64,000 nucleotides of DNA from Sialis fuliginosa (GCA_961205875.1 OY540819.1:2110501-2174500), one strand, 5' to 3'; counted from the stretch's first letter, positions 22,623-34,758 are shown. Program-made: numbers and translations. Notes: generated from the sequence alone by a model not told the origin.

Positions 22623-23922
22623 TACCGGGTGCTCCAGACCACCCGTCCACTATGTTTTACGCCTAAACTATTGAAGATAGAGTTTTATGATAAAAAATTT
22701 ACTATATATATCGACCCTAAAGAATTTCAGGAAAATGTTTTCAACCCCCTAAAACTCCTCCTTGGGGGGTAGTTTGAGGGGTACATGCCCGTTTCTCAGT
22801 AAAATCAAATGGAACGGTACATCCAAACGTAGATAATTTTGAAGATCATAAAAAAAGTAAGAAACTTTTTAAAAAAAAATTTTTTCATACATTCAATTGT
22901 TTAGAAAATATGGCGACTTGATCCTAAATTTTAGGGTTTTACTAAAATTGCTCTAGTTTCGTTAAATATTAATGAAATTTTATTTTTAAAAATTTGTTTT
23001 GAAAGTAGAAATAACGAACTTTCTAATGATGTATGATTATTTGAGAATTGGTAAATTTATGCCCGGTATTATAAAGGACCTAACAAAATTTGTTAGCTAG
23101 CAATTACATTCAAATGGGGTATTAAGGGGAGGTTCTCATCAAGCACGACCAAAAAATCGATTTTTTTTTTGCTTAAAAAGTTGGCAAATGTCTCGTAGAA
23201 TACGCTCGTGAAACCCGTTTTGCCGAATCAATTTTTTTTTAAGTTATAGTCAATATATACACACATACACACACATATATACATGTTGTACTAAAACTTT
23301 AAACGCGTATTTCTCGAAACCATGTTTTCTGAGACGGGCGGCAAGATATCTCAAAAACTACTATAGATATCGATATGAATTTTTTTTTATTTTAAAGATA
23401 ATTAAATTTTCTGGATCTTGAACTAAAATCATAATTTTACAATCATTATTTTTATTGTTACAGCACTTTTTAGAGCCAAAAAAAGTGCGAAAAAAAATTT
23501 TTTTTTTGCAAGTCCGCCATTTTGTTGATTTTTAACTTTTCTTAGTGATTATAGTTCAGGATCCAGCAAATGTCTTCTATTTTATAAAAAACTTTGATTT
23601 TTTGATTTCAGACAAAAATTGGATGCGTTACCTTGCCGCCCGTGGAGGTGTCTTTTTTTTCGATGACTATCTTTGAATGCATATAACTAATAAACTATTC
23701 GGTATTTTTGTTCATAAAAATTTGTAAAAGTAGTTAATAACATACTTAATAAGTACCAAAAAACTTGACAAACTACCCCCCAAGGAGGAGTTTTAGGGGG
23801 TTGAAAACATTTTCCTGAAATTCTTTAGGGTCGATATATATAGTAAATTTTTTATCATAAAACTCTATCTTCAATAGTTTGGGCGTAATACATAGTGGAC
23901 GGATGGTCTGGAACACCCGGTA
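22623..23922. mobile_element. Palindromic element with TA duplication, 1300 bp
   Basis: The ends TACCGGGTGCTCCAGACCA and TGGTCTGGAACACCCGGTA are inverted, with a TA on each side. The inverted repeat extends for at least 165 bp and includes CCCCCTAAAACTCCTCCTTG. The TA duplication and the CCGGGTG terminus suggest a Tc1/mariner-like or related superfamily. No ORF longer than a few dozen codons is present. A fragment of the MITE family that flanks RpS3 lies inside (23060-23125). Confidence 0.75.
23060..23125. mobile_element. Terminal fragment of the RpS3-flanking Harbinger MITE family
   Basis: The sequence begins TGCCCGGTATTATAAAGGAC after TTA. It continues through TTTGTTAGCTAGCAATTACA to GGGGTATTAA, which is the inverse of the right end of the element at 34348-34679. 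Only this end is present, so it is a truncated or captured copy. Confidence 0.7.
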
Positions 23923-24287
23923 TAACACGGTAGTTAGATTCCTAAAATAGCTGTTCAGAATTATTAAATGATCTGTTAGTTGTAGTATATTATTAATTAT
24001 AAAGATCTTATAGTGAAAAAACAGAAATGACCACTTCTACCATTTCATTGTTGCTGCTTTTTTAATTGAAAGACCGAAAGAATGTTATTTAAAAACAATT
24101 GATAAAAAAATGTTAAAAGAAAACAAATGACTAATATATCCCTGGCGGTTTGAAAAAAATAAAATCACCAAGAACATAAAATAACCAGTTCTACAGATAG
24201 GCAAAAATCAGTGCCAATGTGAGTAAAGTTTGTACAATTAATTTCAACATTTTTAAATAAGTAATTAATGGGTAATTATTATACATA

Positions 24288-25147
24288 CAAGGTGGGGCAT
24301 TTAAAGTGTTACAGTTGATTATCTCATAACCATCGCATATTTGAAAAAAATGTTTCAACCAAAAAATGTTTGGTTGTAAGGGGGTAATCGAATAGTAATA
24401 TTTATTTGCAATTTTAACGTGGCCTTCAAGGATATTTGAAGGTCAACATCATTTTTTTAAATAGGAACCTATAGTTTTTATTTAGTAATCTTATTCTACG
24501 TGAAAAAACACGAATCTTTCATTGAAAACTTTTTTTTGAACAACCCAATCTTTCCAAGGTATCTAACAAAATAATTCGAGATTTTGAATTTTCAAGAATT
24601 TTTTGCTCAGAAACCATAAACTTTAAAAAAAAGTACAAGATATAAAAAATGTTTATTTTGGTCTAATGAAACTTGGAGAATTATTCTAGATTTTTTTTAA
24701 CATTTCGTACTTTTTTTTGTTTTTGCTAAAATAAAATAAATAGAAAAAGTTTGTTAAATTTTTAAAATAATTCTCCAAGCTTTATAGACCAAAATAAACA
24801 TTTTTTGTATCTAGTACTTTTTTTCTAAAGTTTATGGTTTCTGAATAAAAAATTCTTGAATTATTTTGTTAGATATCTTGGAAAGCTTAGGTTGTTCAAA
24901 AAAAAGTTTTCAGTGACAGATTCGTGTGTTTTCACATAGAATAAGATTACTAAATAAAAACTATAGGTTCCAATTTAAAAAAAATGATGTTGACCTTCAA
25001 ATATCCTTGAAGGCCACGTTAAAATTGCAAATAAATATTACTATTCGATTACCCCCTTACAACCAAACATTTTTTGGTTGAAACATTTTTTTCAAATATG
25101 CGATGGTTATGAGATAATCAACTGTAACACTTTAAATGCCCCACCTG
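24288..25147. mobile_element. Palindromic MITE, copy 1 (860 bp)
   Basis: The left end reads CAAGGTGGGGCATTTAAAGT and the right end ACTTTAAATGCCCCACCTG. Arms of more than 400 bp are inverted copies. The TA on the left and AA on the right suggest a mutated TA duplication. It is the same family as 25218-26062, which lies 70 bp downstream in the same arrangement. Non-coding. Confidence 0.75.
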
Positions 25148-25217
25148 AATAGGTATTCTGTAACTAATTACATTATGAAAAGGCGAAGATTTATTTGTTT
25201 TGTGTTTTTATTATATA

Positions 25218-26062
25218 CAGATTGGAGCATTTAAAGTGTTACAGATTATTATCTCAGAGCCATTTTTGAGCATATTTGAAAAAAATGTTTCAACCAAAAA
25301 ATATATGGTTGTGAGGGGGTCATCGAATTTTAATATTTATTTGTTATTTTAACGTGGTCTTCCAGGATATTTGAAGGTCAACATCATTTTTTTAAATTGA
25401 AACCTATAGTTTTTATTTAGTAATCTTATTCTATGTGAAAACACACGAATCTTTCACTGAAAACTTTTTTTTGAACAACCTAAGTTTTCCAAGATATCTA
25501 ACAAAATAATTCAAGAATTTTTTATTCAGAAACCATAAACTTTAGAAAAAAAGTACTAGATACAAAAAATGTTTATTTTGGTCGAATAAAGCTTGGAGAA
25601 TTATTTTAAAAATTTAACAAACTTTTTCTATTTATTTTATTTTAGCAGAAACAAAAAAAATACGAAATGTTCAAAAAATCTAGAATAATTCTCCAAGTTT
25701 CATTAGACCAAAATAAACATTTTTTATATCTTGTACTTTTTTTCTAAAGTTGATGATTTCTGAGTAAAAAAATCTTGAATTTAATCAAAATTATTTTGTT
25801 AGATATCTTACAAAGTTTAGGTCGTTCAAAAAAAAGTTTTCAATGAAAGATTCGTGTATTTTCACGTAGAATAAGATTACTAAATAAAAACTATAGGTTC
25901 CTATTTAAAAAAAATGATGTTGACCTTCAAATATCCTTGAAGGTGACGTTAAAATGACAAATAAATATTACTATTTGATTACCCCTTCACAACTTAACAT
26001 TTTTTTCAAATATGCGATGGTTCTGAGATAATAATCTGTAACACTTTAAATGCCCCATCCTG
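25218..26062. mobile_element. Palindromic MITE, copy 2 (845 bp)
   Basis: The ends are CAGATTGGAGCATTTAAAGT and ACTTTAAATGCCCCATCCTG with TA on each side. It shares most of its length with copy 1 at 24288-25147. The near-perfect palindrome would form a hairpin if transcribed. It contains no ORF. Confidence 0.78.
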
Positions 26063-26858
26063 TATATATAAATCATATTAATGTATTTTATTATGTATTT
26101 ATTTATTATTGTACTTTTGCATAATACGGAGAACATGGGAGACTGCTGTCAGAATTGTCAATAGTTATTCAGAATAGAGTTGATGCGCATGCATGACTAA
26201 AACATTTTCACCATTTTTACGTTTATTTTATTTGATAAAATTATTTTTAAATTTTGCGTGCGGAGATTGAATCTCCGTTTTTAACCTAACGTAAACTAAC
26301 CAACCCAAAACTAATCAATTATTCAAAAATAATGAAAAATGTAATACCTATTAAATATAAATATTTAAACACAGAATTAGTTATTTTATGTTCCCAGTGA
26401 TTTTAGTTTTTTCAAATCGCCGGGGATATAATAGACAAGCACCTTATTATTTATTACTGTTTTTTTTTGCAATTTTTAAAAATTTATAATTCAAATAAAA
26501 AATCAGCGACATTAAAACTTTTTATTTGGATTTCCTGATTGAGATAAACTTCAACTATAATATCCTAGGAACGACTAACAAATCATATACCAAAATACCT
26601 GGCAGCTTTAAAAAATGCTGTTATACAAAACAATAGTAAAAAAAAAAAAACAGGATTCGGTTAAAAAAATTTGTAAAATGGGGGATACCAACAATGATAC
26701 TTAACTATTTATATATCAGCCTTAAACTTTATAATACTATACTTATCCCACTCCGTTACTTATATACTAAGGAATTACATAATAATGGTCATTTATGGAA
26801 TAATCAGTATTGTTACAAAAAAAGTAAAAAATTATATGTAATGTTTATACATAAATTA

Positions 26859-27870
26859 CACAGGCCGACATCATTTTGTTGTCTCTACTTGAATCCATTA
26901 CCCAAATCGCTCCATCACGTAAGGTTTTTTAGATAACCTAACCTAAAAATTCCAAAATGACGATTTTGGCAATGTTTAAGAATTTATTACCAAGTTGGTA
27001 ATTTTTTTCTAAAGTTTTTGTTCACGGTAAGAAATAGTACTATCTTTCCTCTTTAAAACGAATTTTTACTTTTTACTGTACGATTTTTTTTCACTGAAAT
27101 ATATTAATTTGAAATGATTAATAATAATTTAATTTAATAAAAATATATCTTCAAACTAGCATATTTCGGCAAAAAAAAATCGTACAGTTAAAAGTAAAAA
27201 TTCATTTTAAAGAGGAAAGATAGCACTATTTCTTACCAAAAAAAAATTACCAACTTGGTAATAAATTCTTAAACATTGCTAAAATCGTCATTTTGGGACT
27301 TTTAGGTTAGGTTATCTCAAAAACCTGACGTGATGAAGCAATTTGGGTAACGAATTCGATTCAGCTATAGAAATAATATAACAGAGAAAGTGAGACAGCT
27401 GAAAACGGTATCTGTCAGTAGAAGGAGAAAGAAGAGATTGTGGACCTCTATCTATCATTGTCAAACAATGCATATTTCCATAGAGATGACGGTTCATATT
27501 TACAATTTGATTATCTATCTGACCATAGAATATACACCTGATATTCTATGCACGACTTAACTTGTAGTAAAATTTTAGTTTTTTAGTGATTTTTTATTAA
27601 CTATTAAAAATAAGTTTATTAAATTTCTACCATACAAAAATTTGTAAATATTTAGTAATATACATATATATACAAAATAACTTGAAAGTTATTTTCATTA
27701 TGCAAAGAAAACTTACGAATGCGTCAAAAAACAAAGACGCAAGTACTTGAAATGTTTCCTCTTATTATTTATGATTGGTGTCTATGTTATATTATCTCTA
27801 TGGTTTCACTATGCCAAAAACCTCTGAAATCACCTGTTCAAGTAGAGACAGCAAAATGAGTTGACCTGTG
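26859..27870. mobile_element. Harbinger-type non-autonomous element with nested palindrome
   Basis: The ends CACAGGCCGACATCATTTTG and the inverse CAAAATGAGTTGACCTGTG are flanked by TTA on both sides, the PIF/Harbinger target duplication. A palindrome at about 26895-27360 is nested inside (GGTTTTTTAGATAACCTAAC against GTTAGGTTATCTCAAAAACC). The remainder (27360-27555) matches 44863-45045 in inverted orientation. No transposase. Confidence 0.7.
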
Positions 27871-28052
27871 TTATTATTAAGCCCATTGAATATAAGTATG
27901 CAATGGGTCTAAGATGAACACGATGAAATTATATAATAAAAGATAAAATTTAGTGTAATTCACAGATTTCAAATTATATTAACATGTACAGAGAGATAGA
28001 TAATGTATTACACTTATCAATTTTTTCATCAGTTTTAAGTAGGTACTTAGAC

Positions 28053-28345
28053 CAAGAGCTGTGCATATACCTAAGTACTTTTTTGAGTAATTGTACTTGT
28101 AATTAATTACAATTATTCAAATGAATGTAACTGTACTTAATACTTAAGTACTTTACCAAACGTAAGTTCTTAAGTATATATTAATGTACTTAAATATTTA
28201 AGTACATAAAAAGTGTATATTCTGTATTCGCACTGTTTGAATACCGTTCAATCACTGACATGAAATTGTATTACCAACAAACAAAAATATGAAATCTGTG
28301 CGTATGTGCTAAACTAAAGTTTCGCCTTTTATTTTTTTTTTGGAC
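28053..28345. repeat. Partial copies of two dispersed repeats
   Basis: 28053-28230 begins AAGAGCTGTGCATATACC and is full of AAGTACTT motifs. It resembles one end of the hAT element at 50403-51302 (CAGAGCTGTGCGGTACTC). 28235-28340 matches 31935-32060 (ACCGTTCAATCACTGACAT against ACCGTTCAATCACTAACAT). Confidence 0.5.
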
Positions 28346-28641
28346 ATACGACTTGCGCAGGCCACAATATTTTATAAAACCACATTATTATCTATCTGTC
28401 ATGTATGATATTTACATTAAATATTTTATATTTTACACTATAGCGGGTGGCTAAAAAAAAAATATCTCCTATTTGGTGACATATAAACAAATAAGGATTG
28501 TTACGTCGCTTTTTTGTTTTGATAATGACACATTTCTAACTTGATTAGTTTTACACCAACAGTATTAATTTTTTTTGTCGTTATGAGCCTCGTAAATTTT
28601 TAATATTTTTCAGTAAAAATTCGTATCGGATAAGTTGAATA

Positions 28642-29551
28642 TACCGGGTGTTTTTTTTAACCTGAAACTTTCAAATATCTCGAAAAATAAGCACTCTACG
28701 GAAAAAATTTCAATAATCAAAATTTAATCATTCCGTGGGGGAAATACATTAGTGCAAAAAAAATAGTCCTCCACCCCCCTCTTTGTAGGTTGGGGAGGGG
28801 GTATCTTTGAATCTTAAATAGGAACCTCAATTTTTTATGGCAGATACGGATTCTACGGCTAAAAGTACGTACGATTTGATTAAACTATTTTCTTTGATTC
28901 ATAATAGATGGCGCTGTAATAGACGAAACAAAATTTATAATAAAACAAAAAAAAACGGGAAAATTTAAAAAAAAAAAACGATCGCATCGAGGATCCAGCC
29001 AGGCCATTCACGGTTGTCGGTCCGTAGCGCAAACTACCGTCTACAGTACGTGATGGGCTAGTTTTCAACTGAATTGGTACATAAGTTATGCGAATTTACA
29101 GAGGAATTTAATAAATTTTTTTCTCGGTTGTTTACGAGTTTCCGGTCAACCGGCTTGGTGTGTAGGTTTATCTATGCTACTACTACAACCCTATTTTTTT
29201 TAAAACAAATTAGTGCATCTGATATCTGGTTGCTCCTTGTTAAAAGAAATCGAAAAAAAATGAATTTTGTCGATTACAGTGCCATCTATGATGAATCGAA
29301 CAAAATATTTCAGTCAAATCGTACGTACTTTTAGCTCTAGAATCCGTATCTGCAATAAAATATTGAGGTTCCTATTTAAGATTCAAAGATACCCCCTCCC
29401 CAACCTACAAAGAGAGGGGTGTGGGAGTATTTTTTTTGCACTAATGTATTTCCCCCGCGGAACGATTAAATTTTGATTATTGAAATTTTTTCCGTAGAGT
29501 GCTTATTTTTCGAGATATTTGAAAGTTTCAGGTTAAAAAAAACACCCGGTA
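28642..29551. mobile_element. Palindromic element with TA duplication, 910 bp
   Basis: It starts TACCGGGTGTTTTTTTTAAC and ends with the inverse, with TA on both sides. Inverted arms extend at least 270 bp (including AAGCACTCTACGGAAAAAAT and CCCCCTCCCCAACCTACAAA) and probably almost to the centre. It shares the TACCGGGTG terminus with 22623-23922 but not its interior. It is non-coding; the ORFs here run through palindromic arms. Confidence 0.75.
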
Positions 29552-29639
29552 TATTTAATAAAATGTCTTCGACCCGTTTCTAAAATAATTAGTTATACCT
29601 ATGAAAAAAATTCCCAAACATTGACATTTTTTTTGACCT

Positions 29640-30400
29640 GTCACAATTGCTTTCCCCAAGGGGGCAGACCCAGTCAGAATTTGGATAAAATCAATTTTTT
29701 TTTGCATTTTCTCAAAATAGATTATATTATTATATATTATATATTTCAAAAGTATTCTCTGAAAATTCCAGACAAATGTCCTGTCCATAGACGATTCAGT
29801 GTAAGTTCCAAAATAAATTTTTTATCTGCATGCAAATCGTACTCAAAACTTTTTTTTCTCGAAACCATGTTTTCGAAGTCGGTGATCACTGTAACTTGAG
29901 AACGGCTTTGCCGATCGATTTGAAATTTTTCTCACTTATTCTATACTTAATTGTCCTCCGGATAAACGAAGGATTTTTTTTGGACATTTATTATTTTTTT
30001 TATAGCCGAAAATGTGAGTGAAATTTTAGTCGAATAAAGAACTTTGACTTTCAATATCCGCCATTTTGTGAAAATTAAAAATTTTTCAAATCCCTTCGTT
30101 CATCCGGAGCATTATGTCATTAGCTAATGATCCCTTTTGTTTTTTTTTATTTAAGATGATCTAGTGACGAGCAGCAGTGATCACGGCAAAACACTTTTTT
30201 TTTGGACCCCTCTCAAATTTGCTGTATCCCACTTATTTTTTAATATTTTGCCATAAAAAAATTACAATGTTTTCTGTAAATACATATCTTTCATGTGGAA
30301 AATCATTTATTATTAATTATTTTAACGCGTGGCCAAAAAAAAACCTAAAAAAGAGCTTTTTTTGGAAGTCCCAACTGGGTCTGCCTCCTTAAGTACTGTC
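29640..30400. mobile_element. Inverted-repeat element downstream of the cathepsin gene
   Basis: The left end has GGGGGCAGACCCAGTCAG and the right end has AACTGGGTCTGCCTCC, with additional similarity outward (TGTCAC against AGTGAC). The interior contains inverted TTTTTTCTCGAAACCATG and CGAAAATG-type stretches. It ends just short of the polyadenylation signal of the protease gene. Superfamily not assigned. Confidence 0.5.
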
Positions 30401-30417
30401 ACTAAACAGGAGATGTT

Positions 30418-30423
30418 TTTATT
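30418..30423 (-). promoter_or_regulatory. Polyadenylation signal of the cathepsin O-like gene
   Basis: AATAAA on the minus strand, 24 bp beyond the stop codon. This is a short but workable 3' UTR. Confidence 0.55.
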
Positions 30424-30447
30424 AATCACCCAGTCAAAGAATTCTTA

Positions 30448-33400
30448 CTAAACTGTAGCCGAAGCTACTTCGACACCGACTCCGCACATATTACTTCCAA
30501 TTTCAATATACAAATATCCTTTGTCGCCGAAATAAGGCCCCCAAGAGTTTCTAACAATATAATATGGTATTTCTGCTGTTAAATCATATCCGACGATCTC
30601 TACAGCATGATTCAATGATGATGGTGATCCGTCACATCGATATTGGATCACTCCACTTATATAATTCTGCCATGGCAATGCGTTTACTGCAACTGCTATA
30701 GGTCCGTGATTTGCTATTATATTTAACATTTTGTCTTCGTTTCCTACAAAACTATATCAAATATTAGTATTCAGATAAAAAACTTAAGAAAAAAATAAAA
30801 CCGACTTCAAAAAAAACCCTAAAAACACTGAAAAGTATACCTAATAATTAAATTTAACAGTTTTTGAAGTCGGATATGTGCGATACCAAAAAAACGACAT
30901 ATAAAAGCGAACATAGTCTGATTCTGATTGCCAGTTTTTTTTTATTTGAGCTTGAGTTTTGGGTTTAGGTTGATTTTTTCCAAAAAATGTGCGATACTAA
31001 AAAAACGATCTATATAGAATAAATAATTGTAGTATTGGTTGAACATAGTCAAAATTCAAATTTTTGGAATTTTCTGCTCGTGAGTTTTTTTTTATTTGAG
31101 CTTGACTTTTAGGTTTAGCCAACTTGGAAAAATTCAACCTGAACCCAAAATTCAAGTTCAAATATAAAAAAAACTAGTAAGCAGAAAATTTTAAAAATTT
31201 ATATTTCAACTAGGTAGCTTTTTTTTAGTATCGCACACAGTTTTTTGCAGGGCTTCGAACCGGAACTGAATCGAAAACCGGAAAAACCGTTATTTTTTGC
31301 CGGAACGAAAACCGGAACAGAACCAAAATAAAAATATCGGTTTTTACGTTTCAGTACATGTTAAAATACGTGCGTTAACATGATCTTATTTCCCACTTCA
31401 ATTGTCGTTCGGACTATCATACAAGTACCATAAAATATTTTAAATTATGTTAGACAAATTTTTTTTAATACTAATAATTCTTTTGTTTTAATTAATCACT
31501 CGGAGCTGAACCGAAAAAACCGGAAAAACTGTTATTTTTTGCAAAACGAAAACCGGAACCGAACCGAAATATATTTTTTTCTCAAACCGGAACGAAAACC
31601 GAAACGAAAAAAATAATGGTTTGAAGCCCTGGTTTTTTGTGTAGCCAAAATTATAATATTGTATATTAAAGATACAAATAAAAGTAAAATCTACACCAAA
31701 CCCAAAATGTAACGGAAACGGCCAAAATTTCTTATTACACATTACGTTGGTTAATTATACATGTATATGAAAAGTAAAATATACACACATATTTTAGATG
31801 TGTCACGTGTGAACATGAAATTACTAAATATATTTAAAAAAATAATCAGTTTTATGTTAATAAACATAATATGTTTATTAATATAATATAATTATAATAT
31901 TTTATTATACTATAATCTTTTAGCGGTCGCATATACTCCACCGTTTGAACACCGTTCAATCACTAACATAAATCATATGCGCGCGCACACCCAAATAATG
32001 TATTGCCAACAAACAAAAATATTAAATCTGTGTGTACGTCGAATACTAAAGTTTCGCCCCCCAAAATATCAAATTTTAAAAAAGTACTTTTCAAACGCTT
32101 TAATTGCGTGCCATGTTACGTGACGTCATAATTCAGTATTGAAATGTCAGACAATGTTTAAATATACAAGTGTAAACGAGAAACATGGAAAACGCATGAA
32201 AAATAATAACTAAATTGTTTCGTCATAAACGCTTTAATCGATCACATCGTGTTTTAAATGCGAGCTGATTTTTACGACTTACCTTGGGTTGCACAAAGCA
32301 AAATTAATCACGATTAGTTAATCATTTGTTTTAAAACCATTATTACGTTGTTAATTCTAAAAAACAATCACATTTATGATAAATTTTATAAGGTAAAAAA
32401 TGATCATATTTAGTGAATTGTTCATTTACAAATCGAAATTAAGTTTAGAATTAACATTAATATTGGTTTGAAAACAACTGATTAACAAATCGTGGTTAAT
32501 TTTGCTTTATGCAACCAAGGGTTAATATTGAATAATTTAAAATTGAGCAATAAAAAAACAATTTGTTCAATGTTATTATTTTTTTTAGCCTAATCTTTGC
32601 AATTAAGCAAAAAAAAGGTATGTCAAAAATTTCCGGATTACTCTAAACTACTAGCCTAGTCTTTATAGTTTCAGCTATTTAATAATATCTACTTACATAA
32701 ATAATATATTAAATAAATATTACTTACTAATCACACGTATAATCGGCCACAACTACACCCGTTGACTGGTCAGATTTTAACCTACAAGATTTTGTTTGCG
32801 ATTCGTAAGGGTATTGATTTTCAGGTGGTATTTTTATAGAATTAACATAAAACCAATTCAATAAACTGCACACATTTCCACCGTCACAGCCCATATTACT
32901 GTTTCCTGAACAATCTATAGCTTCTTGTACACTCAACGATTGTAACACACCAGTTTTAATTCCATTCATTGATTCGATTACTTCTATTGCACTAAAAGCC
33001 CAACAAGCACCGCACAGTTTTTGATCGTATACTTTAGTAACTACACCTTGTAACCGCCAATCTTTTTTAAGCGGTATATCAGTTGTGGCTCTTTTTACAC
33101 GGTTTACTTCAATAGATTCATCAGATTCTTTGTTTCTGTGTCGATAATGTGTATGATTATGTATCTTAAGATGTACATGATCTTTTAAATGTTTTCTTTG
33201 AAATTCTGATGGTGTCATGTCTGAAAACTGTGTTATTCCATATAAAGCACTACTGTTCAATGTACGTTTCTGATTTAACTCATTTATTTCCTTCAAGCGA
33301 GTCTGAAATATATTAATTATAATTATAACCGTATATCTTTATTGAAATTATAAGTTTGTACACCTACCTTAAACGTTGCAAATCTGTCTTTATATTCTTC

Positions 33401-33562
33401 ATATCCTTGTTTATAATTTTTATTGTATTTTTTTATAAATTTATGAAATAGTTCATGTTCAACATCTTCACTATTATCGTTTTTATTTATTCGTATAGGT
33501 ACAGCAAAAAATAATAAACAAATAACAAGTAATCCAAATAATTTATCTTTCCATCCAGCCAT
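30448..33562 (-). CDS. CTSO: Cathepsin O-like cysteine protease, three exons, 357 aa
   Basis: Exons on the minus strand are 33562-33368, 33302-32728 and 30751-30448; every junction is GT-AG and the phases agree (0, then 2). The product is a lysosomal or secreted papain-family (C1A) endopeptidase. Residues 7-22 are a hydrophobic signal peptide. Residues 35-105 are the inhibitory propeptide (ERFNIN-like helix, then YGITQFSDMTPSEF). A His-rich linker and an RVKR site precede the mature domain, which starts near residue 137 (IPLKKDWRLQGVVTKV). Visible catalytic residues are Gln159, Cys165 (CGACWAFS), His305 (LNHAVEIVGYD) and Asn325 (VRNSWG). The stretches LSVQEAIDCS, ALPWQNYISGVIQ and GSNMCGV point to cathepsin O rather than L, B or F. 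The third exon begins at an acceptor ending GATATAG; the nearer TTTGTAG would break the frame. The 2-kb second intron holds transposons. Confidence 0.9.
30770..31240. repeat. Decayed palindromic repeats in the protease intron
   Basis: CCGACTTCAAAAA near 30800 is inverted near 30862 (TTTTTGAAGTCGG). A second inverted pair (TTTGAGCTTGA-TTT-GGTTTAGG against CCTGAACCCAAAATTCAAG) spans about 30945-31180. GTGCGATAC-AAAAAAACG occurs three times. Confidence 0.5.
31248..31631. mobile_element. hAT-type MITE, CAGGGCTTCGAACC family, copy 1
   Basis: Left end CAGGGCTTCGAACCGGAACT, right end GGTTTGAAGCCCTG, with an exact 8-bp duplication GTTTTTTG. Subterminal AACCGGAA/TTCCGGTT repeats fill the first and last 100 bp. 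Relatives lie at 41951-42319, 42336-42611 and 46391-46757. This copy sits in the second intron of the cathepsin gene. Confidence 0.88.
32215..32644. repeat. Dispersed repeat carrying a nested Harbinger MITE
   Basis: This matches 21730-21912 apart from the 240-bp insertion at 32282-32521. Further left, 31930-32060 matches 28235-28340. It lies in the second intron of the cathepsin gene. Confidence 0.65.
32282..32521. mobile_element. Harbinger-type MITE, 240 bp, with an empty site elsewhere
   Basis: Ends CCTTGGGTTGCACAAAGCAA and the inverse TTGCTTTATGCAACCAAGG, flanked by TTA. Comparison with the related repeat at 21730-21912 (GAC-TTTTA-ATATTG) shows that the element and one TTA were added. The TTA duplication points to PIF/Harbinger. 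Confidence 0.85.
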
Positions 33563-33874
33563 TTTAAATTGTATAAAAATCAGTACATATTATTTTAATA
33601 ATTAATAATTATGAACTTTATTACATCTGTCTGTATATCTGTTAAGTATATTTACAATTAGATAATAATATAACCTACAATTCAACATAATCGACCTTGA
33701 AAAGTTTGACAGAACAGGGCGAACAGGGGCATAAGATGTACAATAGGCGCCGATTCCATGGGGTGAGGGGAGGCTTCCAATTCTATCGTCTATCGTGAAT
33801 TCGTGGACACCCGGACCTGGATTTTTGGAGGGCTCCCTCCTGCCATGGAACTTAAGATTTTTTTAAAAACGACC

Positions 33875-34045
33875 AAAAAAACATCTTCCAAGTAAATTCA
33901 CAGTGCTTCCTCGTGCTAAATTCTCGAAAAGTAGTTAATTACTGAACAATATAAATAAAAACCGATAAGGTGCTCAGATATTCGTATATTTTTAATTTTT
34001 TGACAATTTCAATCTAAATCTATTTTTAAATTTTTATGCAAGTCA
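33875..34045. repeat. Partial copy of the GCTTCCTCG repeat
   Basis: AAGTAAATTCACAGTGCTTC and TTTTTGACAATTTCAATCTA match the left part of 62031-62787, with an internal rearrangement near 33940. It lies between the cathepsin and RpS3 start codons. Confidence 0.6.
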
Positions 34046-34347
34046 TACAATTGCATTAATGAGAAAATTCATTCATTTATTATTTATTCTTGACATTTTC
34101 TACACTCAGCATAGAGTAATTAACAGAATAAATATTATTATTAAAATTAAATTAACTTCTGCCACTGTAAAAACGCCGCGGCACACATTTTGGAAATCAC
34201 TTGGCAATTTATCCAAATACATTCTTTATTGGTATTTATTAAAATTTTAACTAGCTTTGAATTTAGATAAATGTTTTTTTCTAGAAGCACTTTTTAATTA
34301 ATAAGAATTAAGAACAATAAAAGCATCCAATAATAATATTTTTTTTA

Positions 34348-34679
34348 TGTCCGGTATCATAAAGGACCTAACAAATTTGTTAGCTAACAAACACTTTCAA
34401 CTGAGGTATCAAACATATATGACAGTTCTTTTGGAGTTTGTTGATGACTTTGACAAGTTTCGCGCACGCGTTGAAGGTAAATACAAACGGTATTAAAACA
34501 GTGGTGATGTTATGAAAATTATTTTGTACGGTCAAAGATGCCAACTGTGTTACAATTAATTGAAGTGTCACTGCTCTAAATTCCATAACTAATCCATAGA
34601 TACTAGTACAGTATTAATACCCCATATGAATGTAATTGCTAGCTAACAAATTTTGTTAGGTCCTTTATAATACCGGGCA
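34348..34679. mobile_element. Harbinger-type MITE upstream of RpS3, 332 bp
   Basis: Left end TGTCCGGTATCATAAAGGAC, right end GTCCTTTATAATACCGGGCA, with a 3-bp duplication TTA on both sides. Inverted ends extend about 40 bp (through AACAAATTTGTTAGCT). The second copy at 35897-36197 is in the same orientation, so the two bracket RpS3. The element ends about 70 bp upstream of the likely RpS3 transcription start. Confidence 0.85.
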
Positions 34680-34748
34680 TTAAAGTGCGGTATTTACCGC
34701 ACATTTTTAAATGCGCCACCTATCGGTTTCTATTTCCGCCATTCGAAC

Positions 34749-34758
34749 TTCCTTTTCC
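34749..34758 (+). promoter_or_regulatory. TCT/5'-TOP-type initiator of RpS3
   Basis: TTCCTTTTCC fits the polypyrimidine initiator used by metazoan ribosomal protein genes, with a likely start at the C at 34752. That gives a 59-nt 5' UTR. The assignment is inferred from the motif and the distance to the ATG. Confidence 0.5.

Noticed and set aside
27312..27497. Short ORFs across 26694-27497
   Set aside because: They run through palindromic transposon arms; their mirrored peptides on opposite strands show they are not genes.
30741..30747. TTTGTAG as acceptor for the last cathepsin exon
   Set aside because: It would put the exon in the wrong phase relative to the donor at 32727. The acceptor ending GATATAG keeps the frame and restores the family sequence FVGNEDK.
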